DNA from: Euryodendron excelsum
Lineage: Eukaryota > Streptophyta > Magnoliopsida > Ericales > Pentaphylacaceae
Direction of reading: 5' to 3'
NCBI GenBank assembly: GCA_033060915.1
Contig: CM065377.1
Coordinates: forward strand, 59,920,683 to 59,984,682
Length of the DNA: 64,000 nucleotides
Shown here piece by piece: positions 33,745 through 44,899 of this stretch (positions are counted from its first letter, which is position 1; each line of letters begins with the position of its first letter). The position numbers and the translations under genes are program-made. The notes under the pieces were generated by a model that had not been told where the DNA came from, did not search any database, and was given only the letters and a program-made list of their open reading frames with translations.

Positions 33745-36254
33745 AGGTTTCCCTGCTCCTCACATGGATAACCTGGTGAGCATTTGCAAGAGCATGGAAG
33801 TTGCTTCGAGGGTCAATATTGTCACACCCAGTAACCCAGCCTAAGCAGATTTAGGGTACATGACCGGCCAGTAGTAAGGCTACCCAAGGTCGCATTACAT
33901 AAACCCATTGAACACATGTGCATCATCATTTACAATGATACATAATTACGAAAGTAGGATTTTTTTTATAGTTTAAAATATAACTTGTGTTATACATGGC
34001 AGAGCTGTGCCTAATCCAAACCATAAATGTACATATGGGCCTATTCGAGGCCGCCACAGTTATATCATTTATAATATTACAAAATATTAGGGTCTTGCCC
34101 AAATATACATAACATAACGTAGGCCTATGGGCCATAGCTCAAAATCCACATAGGGCCTCCTCCTAAGGCCTCTCGGATTGGTTACCTGAAAACATTTGAG
34201 AAAACGTAAGCTAAAGCTTAGTGAATAACAATGATGCACGAGCATAAAAATACCATTGGACTAGCATTTATATCTAATGTATAAAATAATAGATAAACAT
34301 TTATGTATATAGAGTATGAACTTGAAAACGTGAAAGTATAGGCTTAAAATCATAGATAGCATGAGCATCATATTGAAACATTCTATCGTTTCAAAACATA
34401 ATATTAAAAAAGAGAGATGCAACATATCTTTGTTCATGATAAAGCATAACATAATTTGTCATAAGTATTTGAACATATCTTGGTTCTTGTTCTAAAAGCA
34501 TAAGTATACTACAACTCGACATATGAGCTAGACTCCATAGTAACCTTCTTAGGTCACGCAAAGCCTCTTTAGGCCAAGGGATGTCTCCCAACATATCAAT
34601 AGTTTATTTCACATCCCCAACCGTAGGACTATCGGGCGAGTTTAAGGTTTTGTTACGAAAAGACCTCAAGTTGGCACCATACATTGAAAATTTTGCATTT
34701 CTTTCATGTAAACATTCTAGTCCATGGGTTTCGATTTATAACATAAGTATAACTTATATGCGTTTAAAATTATGACAAACATAATTGAATATAAACATTG
34801 ATGCATTGAAAACAGATAGAAAACATTGCATGATATAGAGTTGAACTTAAAACATTTGGAAAGGGTGCTCCTACAGATAGAGTACATAGAAGCATCAAAC
34901 AGAAGACTCCAATGTAAAGCAAGAATCATAAAAGTTGAGGTTTAAAACATTGATCCCTCAACACTGGTTCATTCAATACATCTCATTCTCATCAGAAAAA
35001 TAAGACTACATTCTAGATCAATTTTACTTGAAAATAGGTTTAAAAACCTTTAATTTAATAGGTTATGGGTCGAAAATACATTTCGGATGAAGAAGTTATG
35101 TCCATGAAAAATGGAGTAAAAGTCTGAAGAACAATGTTAATAGAAATTTTGGGTTAACTTTAAAATGTCATATCTCCCAATCTGTAAGGAATTTGAGTAC
35201 AAATTTTACATGCGTACAAAGGTCTATGAGTCTACTTTCAAATAGTTCAAACGGTGCATCAATTTGAGTTTTTTAGAGCAAGTTATGCCTGTTTTACTAA
35301 ACAATATCGGAGCTGTTAGGCACCAGCATCAGTAAAGCGTCAGGACAGCCCGAGAGCTCGACATCTCCAAAAATACCATTGTCAGTGCAATAAATGTTGC
35401 GTCTTGATGACCCATGGCCATCCCAAACTTCAAAACTGATTGTCAGGATGATAATACACACCGTCCTGACGATCCCTGAACATTTTAGTTCGAAAATGGG
35501 TTCTTCAAACCTTAGATTTTCAAATCCAAACCACCTCAAACTCTACCAATGCTTCTAGGGTTCAAAGATTGACCCAAAAAGGCTACAATATCTCAAAATG
35601 AAGCTAAACCAACAAGTAAATCAAAGGGATCTAGGGTTTGAAATCTCAAACCCAACATGCACAAATTTGGGAGTTTTCAACCCTAACTCCCAATCCATCT
35701 ATGGAAGCTTACAAACTCTCAAAATTCAACTAATTGGGACTCAGAGTAGTCACCCAACACAACTATAGCATGTTCTCATACATACACACCCCCAAGGGTT
35801 AGAGTTCATACCTTTCTCTCCCAAGCTCTTCAAGCTCCAACATTGATGATGTTCTTGTAAGGGTTAAGCTTCTCAAGCTTCAATCTTCTCTCTTCTTGAT
35901 TTTTTCTCCTCTCTTCTTTCTTTCGTCCTTTTCTCTTTCTCCTCTTCTCCATAAAATAGAGTGCGTATGTGTGTGTTTGTTGTGGGTGTGTGTAATTAGG
36001 AGATACACATAGAAATTAATCCCATGTATCTTACACTAGGAGCATATGTTACAACATACACTACCATTATTCATTTAACCTAAAAGCATATTAAAATAAT
36101 ACAGAATTTAAAAAAATTCACATTAATTCAAATAATAGAGGTTCGGGATCTTACAAATATAATTGTCACTCAGACTGCACCTTCAATCAAATTATTAGGT
36201 ATATTAATTGAGCATGCCAATTTGAAACAAAAAATCACAATTTCAAAATATTAA
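33745..36254 (+). pseudogene. Exon-like open frame split by a solo LTR
   Basis: If the solo LTR and one copy of its target duplication are ignored, the flanks (33745-33819 and 36161-36254) join in frame. After an acceptor-like CAG the product contains GFPAPHMDNLVSICKSMEVA, continues through the insertion point with IIVTQTAPSIKLLGILIEHA, and ends at TAA at 36254. The protein family is not recognised. The open join of about 57 codons and the acceptor make a former exon plausible, but chance is not excluded. Confidence 0.35.
33820..36155 (-). mobile_element. 2.3-kb solo LTR, probably Ty3/Gypsy
   Basis: A 2336-bp segment begins TGTCACACCC and ends CGGGATCTTACA (TG...CA), with perfect AATAT target-site duplications at 33815-33819 and 36156-36160. 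It encodes no protein. The internal motif ACGTAAGCTAAAGCTTAGTG recurs in long plant Gypsy LTRs. A purine-rich leader-like stretch after TATTTTATGG (minus strand, near 35960) suggests minus orientation. It fits a solo LTR left by LTR-LTR recombination. Confidence 0.8.
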
Positions 36255-36559
36255 TAGAATCTAGCAGGCTGGCATCAGAACAACTAATTGTAAATGCATT
36301 GTCATGGATTATGCTTTCTAGCATGAATCTCCTGGTTGTATTATCTTTTGCTTCGATATGTTTCGCAATCACAATTGGCTCTGCCAGAGGTGTGTGGAGA
36401 GGAGCTTGTTTTGTTAAGAGGCTAGGCAAAGTGACAAGTTGAATGATGTTTTAAACTGCTTACCATGCTTACAACTGGCGATTTCGGCTCCAGGTGAATC
36501 TACGCCCAGAATCAGCGAACATTTATGACTGGAGAACGGAAGCAACGAATGGTCTAGAT

Positions 36560-39405
36560 GCGTTGCTAACAAGCTGGATAATTTCAGTACTTTTTGGGAT
36601 TTTCATGCGAAGGTTATAAGCATGAGGCTTGCACATTTCTTCACTCGATTGAACAGAGATGGAGAGAACAAAGGAAGAAAGCAGAGAGATGGCAGAAGAG
36701 GGGAACCAGAATAGATAGGGGATTGAAAAAGTTACAATGCTCTATTAATTATGGGGTTTCAAAGGAAGGTGTAAGGGAAAGTGGCAGTTTGGTTAGAAGA
36801 GGCAGGATTGATACAAGGAAGGCTGTGAAAAGCATGCTGTTAAAGTGCAAGGTGGACTTAGCTTGTTTGCAAGAAACAAAGATGGAGTTTATTACTTTAG
36901 ATGTGGTGTGTTCGTTGTGGAAAAGCAGATTTGTAGAGTGGAGTGTTCTGGGTTCTGTTGGGACTGCTGGTGGGATTATTGTTATTTGGGATAATTGTAT
37001 TTTGAGAAAATGGGATGAAGTAATAGGAATTCGCTCTGTTTCTGTATTATTTGAAAATTTTGATGATGATTTTTATGGACCTTTTCAGGGGTGTACAACA
37101 CATTTTTGGATTCTGTCAAGTGCAAACGTTGGGAGGAACTAGCTTTAATAAAAAATAGGTGGCATTACCCTCGGTGTTTAGGTGGAGATTTTAATGTTGT
37201 TTGATTTTCAGGGGAGAGGAATGGATGTTCGCTTATTATCTTTGCAATGTGAGAATTTTCTGATTTCATTATTGATAATGATTTAAAGGATTTACCCTTG
37301 GAAGGAGCTAGATTCACGTTTTGCAATAATAGAGACACACTTGCTCTATCTAGAATTGATCGTTTTTTGATAACGGCAGATTTGGAAGGCCATTTCTCTA
37401 TGGTTTTGCAGAGCACGTACCCTCGGCCTATTTTTGACCATGTTTCAATTGTTTTGGACTGTGGGGGAATTAGCACTAGAAAATATGTGGTTGAAGGAGG
37501 AAGGTTTTCTTGAGTTGGTGAAACATTGGTGGCGGTCTTATATTGTGGAGGGACTTCTAGGTTTTGTTGTGGCGAGAAAAATGAAGTTTCTGAAAAGTGA
37601 TCTTAAGAAATGGAACATTGAGGTTTTTGGCAACATTACAATTAGAATGGGCAAATGTTTACACACAATCAAGGCTATTGACCCCTTGGAAGGGGAGAGG
37701 ACTTTATCTCAAGAAGTAGTGATGCAACGGGACGCAACTAAAGGGGAGCTGGGCAGCATTGTCCTTATAAATGAGATTAGTTGGCATCAAAAGTCAAGAT
37801 TGTTGTGGTTAAAGGAGAGAGATAGCAACACAAAATTTTTTCATAAAATGGCAAATGCACATCGACGTTACAATCACGTCCGATGTTTGTTAGTTAATGT
37901 GGGAAGAACTGAGAAATGAAGATGAGTTTAGTGAGGAGGTGGTGGGTTTCTACAAAGGTTTATACTCAGAACCAATGAATAGAAGACCTGTTTTGGATGG
38001 ACTTGAGTTTTCTAAGCTTGTGGAAACTCATAGGGATTTATTAGAGACTATGTTGACAGAGGAAGAAGTGCTATCAGCTCTTAGAAACTGCAATGGTGAA
38101 AAAGCGCTGGGCCCTAATGGTTTGACCTTGTCTTTTCTTCTACAAGGCTGGCATATTTTTCAAGAGGATGTTATGGCCATGATGCACTATTTTTTTTAGA
38201 ATGAATCTTTCAAGAAAAGTTTGAATGCATCATTTATTGTTCTTATTCCAAAGAAGAATGGGGCTAGGGAGTTGAAGGATTTTCGGCCTATTAGCCTTAT
38301 GGGTGGTATGTACAAACTTGTGGCTAAGGTTTTGGCTCTAAGGCTAAAAAAGGTGATTGGTAGTGTGATTTCTGAATCTCAACATGCTTTTGTGGGGGGT
38401 CGCCAAATTTTGGATGCGGTTTTAATTGCTAATGAGGCGGTCAACTCAAGGTTGAGGACGGAGACTCCAAGAATGTTGTGTAAGCTAGATATTGAGAAGG
38501 CTTATGATCACATTTGGTGTAAGGATGTTCCTCTGTCGGTTGCATTTTTGAACTAATTTGCAATTGCGAGGGATAAAGAAGTTTATGTGGCAGACTATTT
38601 GAAGGTTTACAATGATTCGGTAGTGTGGGAACCTTTCTTCATTATGGGGATTCAAGATTGGAAAGTTGAAGAGGCAACAGAGTTTGTTGCATCTTTGTAT
38701 CAAGTGCAGATTTCAAGAGGGGATGTGGATCACATGTTTTGGGAAGGCAATAAGGGGCGATTTTCCCTTCGTTCCTATTATGATTTTCTTAATAATGGGT
38801 CTAGGAGGTCCTTCCCATGATAGGCTATTTGGAAGTCGGAGGTTCCAGCAAAGGTGAATTTTTTTGTGTGGATGGTAGCTTTAAATGCTTGTCTCACCAT
38901 TGATAATATAGGGAGGAGGGGTAAAACGCTCTCAAATCATTGTTGTATGTGTTACAAAGCTGAGACTGTGAATCATTTACTTATTCATTGTGATGTAGCA
39001 CTACAATTATGGAGTTTGTTATTCTTGTGTTTGGAATTGTATTGGTTATGCCAGGCTCTGTGATAGCCTTATATGAATCATGGTCTAGATGTTGCAGAGA
39101 TCATGTAAAGAAGAAGGCTTCGAGGTTGGTGCCGCTATATGTGATGTGGTGTATCTGGAAGGAGCATAATATGAGAACTTTTTAAGGAAGCTGTTTTACC
39201 AGTCAATAGACTCAAGGCTTTGTTGTTGCATATTTTTCAATTCTGGCTTTCTGGGAATTTCTGCAACTCTTCTTTTTCTCTTTTAGACTTTGTTGGAGAT
39301 ATTTCTTTGAGAGGAAGAAGTTAGGGGTTTCTTTGTGGTATTCATCTTGTGTAAAAGAGGAGGCTATGTTTTTGTTTCAATAAAATTTTACTTATCAAAA
39401 AAAAA
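36560..39405 (+). mobile_element. Internally deleted LINE
   Basis: Carries an endonuclease remnant, part of the reverse transcriptase, a zf-RVT segment, and a 3' end TTCAATAAAATTTTACTTAT followed by a poly-A tail (39397-39405). The 5' limit is uncertain (about 36.44-36.6 kb) and no target duplication was found. Confidence 0.85.
36594..39063 (+). pseudogene. LINE ORF2: endonuclease and partial reverse transcriptase
   Basis: Broken into several frames. Seen in order: an endonuclease start (KVDLACLQETKM, then GTAGGIIVIWD), LGGDFNVV followed by a stop, and ARFTFCNN with SRIDRFLI. Then come SRLLWLKERDSNTKFFHKMA, GPNGLTLSFL, LIPKKNG...[13 protein letters not shown], and [13 protein letters not shown] with LDIEKAYD. 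From there the frame jumps to KVYNDSVVWEPF and the C-terminal zf-RVT segment (PAKVNFFVWM, CCMCYKAETVNHLLIHC). The region that should carry the FADD catalytic box is missing, so the copy cannot reverse-transcribe. At least four stops or frameshifts are present. Confidence 0.88.
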
Positions 39406-41808
39406 GGGAAGAGCCAACCACCAAAATCGTAAGATCCTACCTTCTACCGATTTTCTCCATGATCCTGATCAATTTTTCCAAAATGGATTGTAGGATCCGG
39501 ATTGGGATCTTAACCACCACGATTGCACTTATTTGGGGGCATGAAGGATAACTGAAATTAAGAGCATTTTATTCTTTGGAGGGGTAAAAATCATGATGTA
39601 TATTGCTGAAGTCTATATATACATAATGTTTGAAATTCATTACGCCCAAGTTTTAGGACACATCGTTCCATGTGGTCTCTAGGGATCTATGTAACGGGAC
39701 ATTGACATATGGATTTTTGGTTTTTGACCTATTGGAATAAAACAAAAATATTGGTGTTGGTGTTCAAATGGTCTATAACTGGTATATTTGTTGAAACTTA
39801 AGGAAGGTTAAGTGTGCTTAAGAATAAAGTACTATTTATGTGTGAGACATGGATGAGTGCCATGTGGGTCACTGCTCACTCTCTTATTTACCGACCACAA
39901 TGATAAGTGTGCAGCCAGCTGGGCTACCTGTGTTAAATGATTCACCAAGCTGAAAACGTTGAACTTCCTTGTTTTCTCTGGTATGCTGATTTTGACTAAC
40001 CGAAAGTCTAGTATGGTGAACTGCCTGCTGTGCCATATTAGCTCAATTGTGCAGGAAGTATAGAAATTTTATGTATATAGCTGGCCAGAAGAAAATTTAG
40101 TGCGATATGCTAGCTTAAAACACCTGTCTGTTTTAACTTATACATTATAATCGGATGGAATGGGGTTTTGACTGGTAAGTGTTTAATTGTTTCAGGGAAA
40201 TTCTATATCAACTACAAAGTACAACGTTCTTACTTTTCTAACCAAGGGGTTGTTTGAACTGGTAAACTCGTTCTCTGCCTCCCAGTAACGATAGTGATAA
40301 ATTAGTTATCTTGCTATTATCATTGGGACTATTGTTCCCATTTTTTACCTATCTTTGACCCAACCTAGCCCACTCTTTTGTTCAGTTCTAACTTAATCTG
40401 GTTGCTTCTGGGTTGCATTAGAGTTGAGGAAACACAACCTATCTGTTTTTCCTCTTCTTTTTAGTTTGAAACTCATTCCTTTACATGGATTCCTGTTTTG
40501 GTAGCTGGGATGGAACTTCTGAGAAGGTCAAGGGGGTGGAGACCTTTTGAAAATATGTTTTTTTTTTTTTTCCAAAGAAGGAACTCCTTTTCTAGAAAAA
40601 TTATGTTAGCTTCTGGTTAATGTTAAAAGATTTTCTAGTTGTTAATTTCCACATTGATTTCTGAGGACTTTTCTAGCGTTCATCTTTGTTTTATCTCGTT
40701 CTTCTATTCCCATTTGTAACTCTGGTTTGAAACGTGATTCGAATGGCAAATCTTGACTTCATTTTGAATGAACTTTAAATGTTTGACTTCTAATTTTACT
40801 TTTGGATTTTCACTTTTCTAACACAGTTTGTGCTCGTCATTTTTTTAGTAAGGATCGGATATGTATAAAAACTATGGAATTTCTACACTGGCATCAATAG
40901 ATTGTATGAGCATCATTATCAACTTATTTTTCATGTGCATTTAAGTTGTCTTCTCTTTATTTTAAGGTTGTTAGATTTTGAACACAAAATGAATGAGTTG
41001 GCCCAAAAGAGACTTTGTTTGAATTAAGTTTTAGATTCTTTACCTATTTAATAAGTAGGGATGATTGTGATATAGCATGTTTCTGGTACCCCATATTGTT
41101 GTTCTAACTCAAACTGAGCTCAACCCAACATCTAGTTCCCTCTACTTGTTTGTTATATTTTTTTTTCCTGAAAAGTTTCTTGCTTTTCCACTGACAGTTC
41201 AGGCGGGTGGCTAACCTCTACTTCCTTCTGATCTCAATTTTATCAAGCACACCAGTCAGGTATGTCAAGTAAAATAAGAGTCGGTATTTGGTTTTAAAAG
41301 CATTGAGCAGAGGTCTAGAATGACATACAAAACGGCATACTTCTCTTAAGCAGACTGGCCGGCTGATATTGTGCCTCATGGTTTGTCTGCAAGATTCGAT
41401 CGATTTACTTCCAACTAACCATTACTGAATTGTTGCATAAGGGGTGTGGGTGGGAGTTTATTTTTCTTATTTAGTTACTTATATTTTTGGGAAGCGGAGT
41501 TTTTGAGAGGTGTGGAAGAATGTTCCCCAACCATATGTTCATCTATTCCCCACTCTATAAGAGACCGTTAAGTCTTCCAAATTAATCTTGTACATGATAG
41601 AGGAATCCCTGAGGGGAGGAAAACACTGGGACATGAGATGTGTTATGCTTCTAAGTTTGGCTTAGGGTGGAGCCAGAGCACAGTAGCTACACTTTTTTTT
41701 TTTTTTTTGGAACAAGGATTCTTGTAATCAATATCTACTTAGAAGTTTTTATAGAAGTCAAGATTGTTATTAGTGATTAGAGGCATGAAATGATCGGTTT
41801 TACATTAG

Positions 41809-41813
<5 letters not shown>
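39406..41813. other. Gene-poor stretch
   Basis: No gene is supported. An imperfect inverted arrangement of AAGATCCTAC and GTAGGATCC lies at 39430-39520. Poly-T runs occur at 40558-40572 and 41692-41708. Confidence 0.5.

Positions 41814-41892
<79 letters not shown>
41814..41892 (+). repeat. (CT)n microsatellite, ~79 bp
   Basis: Uninterrupted TC dinucleotides for about 39 units. Confidence 0.97.
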
Positions 41893-41895
<3 letters not shown>

Positions 41896-42224
41896 GCATG
41901 TGTGAGGATGGATGATGATCATGAGATGTGATTCGTGTAAAAGCGAAAGCGAGAGCGAGAGATATGTAAAAGCCCACTCATAATAGTCCATTTATGTATA
42001 CATGTATATTATAAATTTAGTTTTAAATCATTATTCAAACTACATACATTTGTTTTTATCAATTTATAAATTAATTATCAGTTTTTTAAATTAAGTTTAA
42101 ATTTTGAATATTGTCTACAAAAGATTAATTTAAAATTGATCAAGCCCGTCTAAGCCTACCCACCAAGCCCAAGAGGGAGCCGAGGACCGAGCCGAGCAAG
42201 TGTAATTTACATGCTTACTCTTAA

Positions 42225-42610
42225 CTAAGGGTGGCCATGGACTCAAGAACTCAATGGACCCACCCAAGCCCGTCATTATATTATAAGGTTTGAAAATTTT
42301 TTTAGGCCCGATTAATTTAATGGGCGGGCTTGAGAATTGTCTTTCAAGTTTGGCTTGGCCCGAATCATATATGAAATAATAAATTTTTATATTTTTAATA
42401 TTATGTATATGTAATTAAATTTTATGTTATTTAATATTTTTTATAGAGAAAAAAATTTTAATTAAACAAATTTTATGTTAAATAGACAAACTTAGACAGT
42501 CTTCAGAATGTAATTTTTTTAAGTGGGTGGGCTTAGAATTTGATTTTCGGCCTGATGAAAGTTTTTTGGATAAGTCCAGCCCGGCCTACTCAATATCTAC
42601 ACCTACTCTT
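42225..42610 (+). repeat. Interspersed repeat, copy 2
   Basis: Shares ordered motifs with 20.28-20.70 kb, here with less decay: GGTGGCCATGG, TTTTTAGGCCCGATTAA, GGGCGGGCTTGAGAATT, GAATTTGATTTTCGGCC. Repeated GCCC-type words give it a higher GC content than its flanks. Confidence 0.6.
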
Positions 42611-44120
42611 AACTTAACCACATTTTTTTTCGTTTGGTACATGGGAGGGTCAAAGACTCAAAACCTTGGAGGAAAGGAAGGACAAGTAAAACTCAAAATT
42701 ACAAGTGGGGGCGATACTAACACCTAATTAACTCCATTCCTTTACGAAGTCACATGCCACATCAATCTGGATACAATTTCTATTTACTTCTACTCTTTGA
42801 ATAGCATGACATGAAAATTTTTATTTTCACATGTTTTATAATTAGAGGGGATGACGTAGCCAAATAGAATGAGAAGCCAAAGATGTTAAAAAAACAAAAA
42901 CAAAATAACAAAGCAATCATAAAATGACAAAATACATGGAATTAATATGTTCGTGCCTTCCTTTCCTTTGTAATGTGTTTTGGTCAGTGCTATGTGTTTG
43001 TTTTGTAAAGCCATTCTCAAGAAAATCCAGCTCATTAGTACTGGAATTTCATGGTTATGTGCATTGTTTTCTTAGGCAATGATGTAAGCTTGTTAAGTTC
43101 TCCCTTTGCCTTGATAGCTTGCGAAATGCCTGTTTCCTATAATCCTATTTGTTCTTTTGCATTTGTTTGTACAAAAAAAAAAAATTTAATGAAAAGTTCT
43201 CAAACAGCATATGAAAACAAATTTTAAGAATTCATTGAAAACAGTTTTGAGAAATAGTTTTCCAAACAGCTTTTCATATCAGTTTTCATTTTCATTTATG
43301 TTTTCAAGAACAGAAACACCGTTTTTGAACTTAGAGCATCCCTCAATTTTATAAATTTCCAATTTTCATTACTTGTCATCTGTATTATAAAACAAGAGAC
43401 ATTGTAGTCGATGCAATTTAAGAAGAAGCAAAGGAAATAAGAGGAGGATTCATGCCCTTTTAGACATGGATACAAACTAAAAGAGATAATAAGGTTTCTC
43501 ACAATACATAGCCAGAAGCCAATTTCGATTCTAAGAAAAAAAAGTCATGGCCAGATTCACTTGTATTTTGCTTTTCAATACTTTTCCCTGTTTTTTTTCC
43601 CTTTCCTTTCTTGTGTTTGTTTGCTTTCTTTTTTCTCTAAATGACCACTAATATTTTGTGATTAGAGGGTCAAGAATCACCTAATACAATTTATGTATTG
43701 CATCTGAACCAACCAGCAGGCTGCAGCATCAGCTCAGCCTGCACTTTGCCTAGCTAGATTATCAGCAAATTTGACTTCTTATGCTTTATACAACAACACA
43801 ACCCGGATATTGCCGCTGCTTACTCTTTTCCGATGCCCTGACGATGCCAGTAGAACGCCAACAGCAGCAATAAACAACGACAACATGCCTACAAGCAATA
43901 TAGATGTTCTTCTTGATGGTAGATATCCTGTACTCTCCAACACAAGTTTACCCAAAAGGTGCTCACCAATGGAAGTGCCTGATTGTACCACCAAAAATGT
44001 AGATGCGTAAGCAAGTGTACTGTACTGCACGATGAAGAAAAACTCCTGAATATGCAGTTATGCATGTATGAATGTTGTAAGAATCTCAATAATGTCCATA
44101 CCCAAAGTGGTGCTTCCTCA
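42611..44120. other. Gene-poor stretch
   Basis: No supportable gene. A short minus-strand frame at 43779-44030 contains a hydrophobic run but is unrecognised (see rejected items). Confidence 0.45.
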
Positions 44121-44199
44121 GAGGCTTTTGATAAAATCCGCAAGCCTTGGGATAACTCACTTATAGTTACAACCTCCTCTGCACAAAAGTTAAAAACTT

Positions 44200-44889
44200 A
44201 TGGAGCCTACAGGGAGATTTCTAATGCCATTGATATTGGCAAGAGCTATTTTCTGTTCAAGTTCGAGTTCCTTGAAGACTGCCAGAAGGTATTTATGCTG
44301 GCCATTGGGTCATTATTGACCACTATCTAACTGTCAGAAGGTGGGAGTCAGAAGCCAGACTTTAAGGCATGGGACGCTCTTAAAACCAAGACCACCGTTT
44401 GGGTCATGTTTTTCCGGGCTTCTGATTGAATACTACCAGGAAAAAGTGCTGTACGCGATCGCTGATAATATTGGCAAGCCCTTGAAGGTTGATTTCAATA
44501 CGTCAATGGCAACAAGGGGAAAGTATGGCCGCTTCTATATCGAAGTTGATCTGCAGCAACCTCTATGTCCCCTGTTTGAGCTTAATGGCAAGGATTATGG
44601 AATTGAATACGAGTCCATCCATGGGTTTTGCTATGACTGTGGAAGGGTGAGCCACCAAAGAGAATTATGCCCTTTCAGGATCGGCAAACAATCCTCAGAG
44701 AAGACGATACTAGCTGTTTTTGGCGAAGGAACCTCGACCGATGCGCCTGAAGGCAATAACTGTAATAATTTTCAGAAAGAGGAATTGCCGCGCCCCATTT
44801 TTTCCGAAGCCATTTTGACTGAAAAAAAATACAGTACTCTCTCTATTAGAACTTGTCCTCTTAAGAAAATAAGTGTAATTGAGGTTTGA
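44200..44889 (+). pseudogene. LINE ORF1 (DUF4283 / CCHC knuckle) remnant
   Basis: Pieces in successive frames match the gag-like ORF1 of plant LINEs: GHWVIIDHYLTVRRWE (about 44302-44349), DFKAWDALKTKTTVWV, LLIEYYQEKVLYAIADNIGK, then the zinc knuckle CYDCGRVSHQRELC at 44629-44670. Two frameshifts precede the longest frame (44341-44889). No ORF2 follows within the window, so this is an isolated fragment. Confidence 0.82.
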
Positions 44890-44899
44890 ACTTGAAAAC

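Noticed and set aside
36235..36429. Frames on both strands right of the solo LTR
   Set aside because: Both strands are open for about 60 codons with no family match. The plus-strand frame does not continue the exon-like frame, which ends at 36254.
41800..41991. Arg/Glu-repeat frame at 41.8 kb
   Set aside because: It is produced entirely by the (CT)n microsatellite.
43779..44030. 83-codon minus-strand frame with a hydrophobic segment
   Set aside because: A single possible membrane span but no recognised family, no splice context, and a competing open frame on the other strand. Not supportable as a gene.
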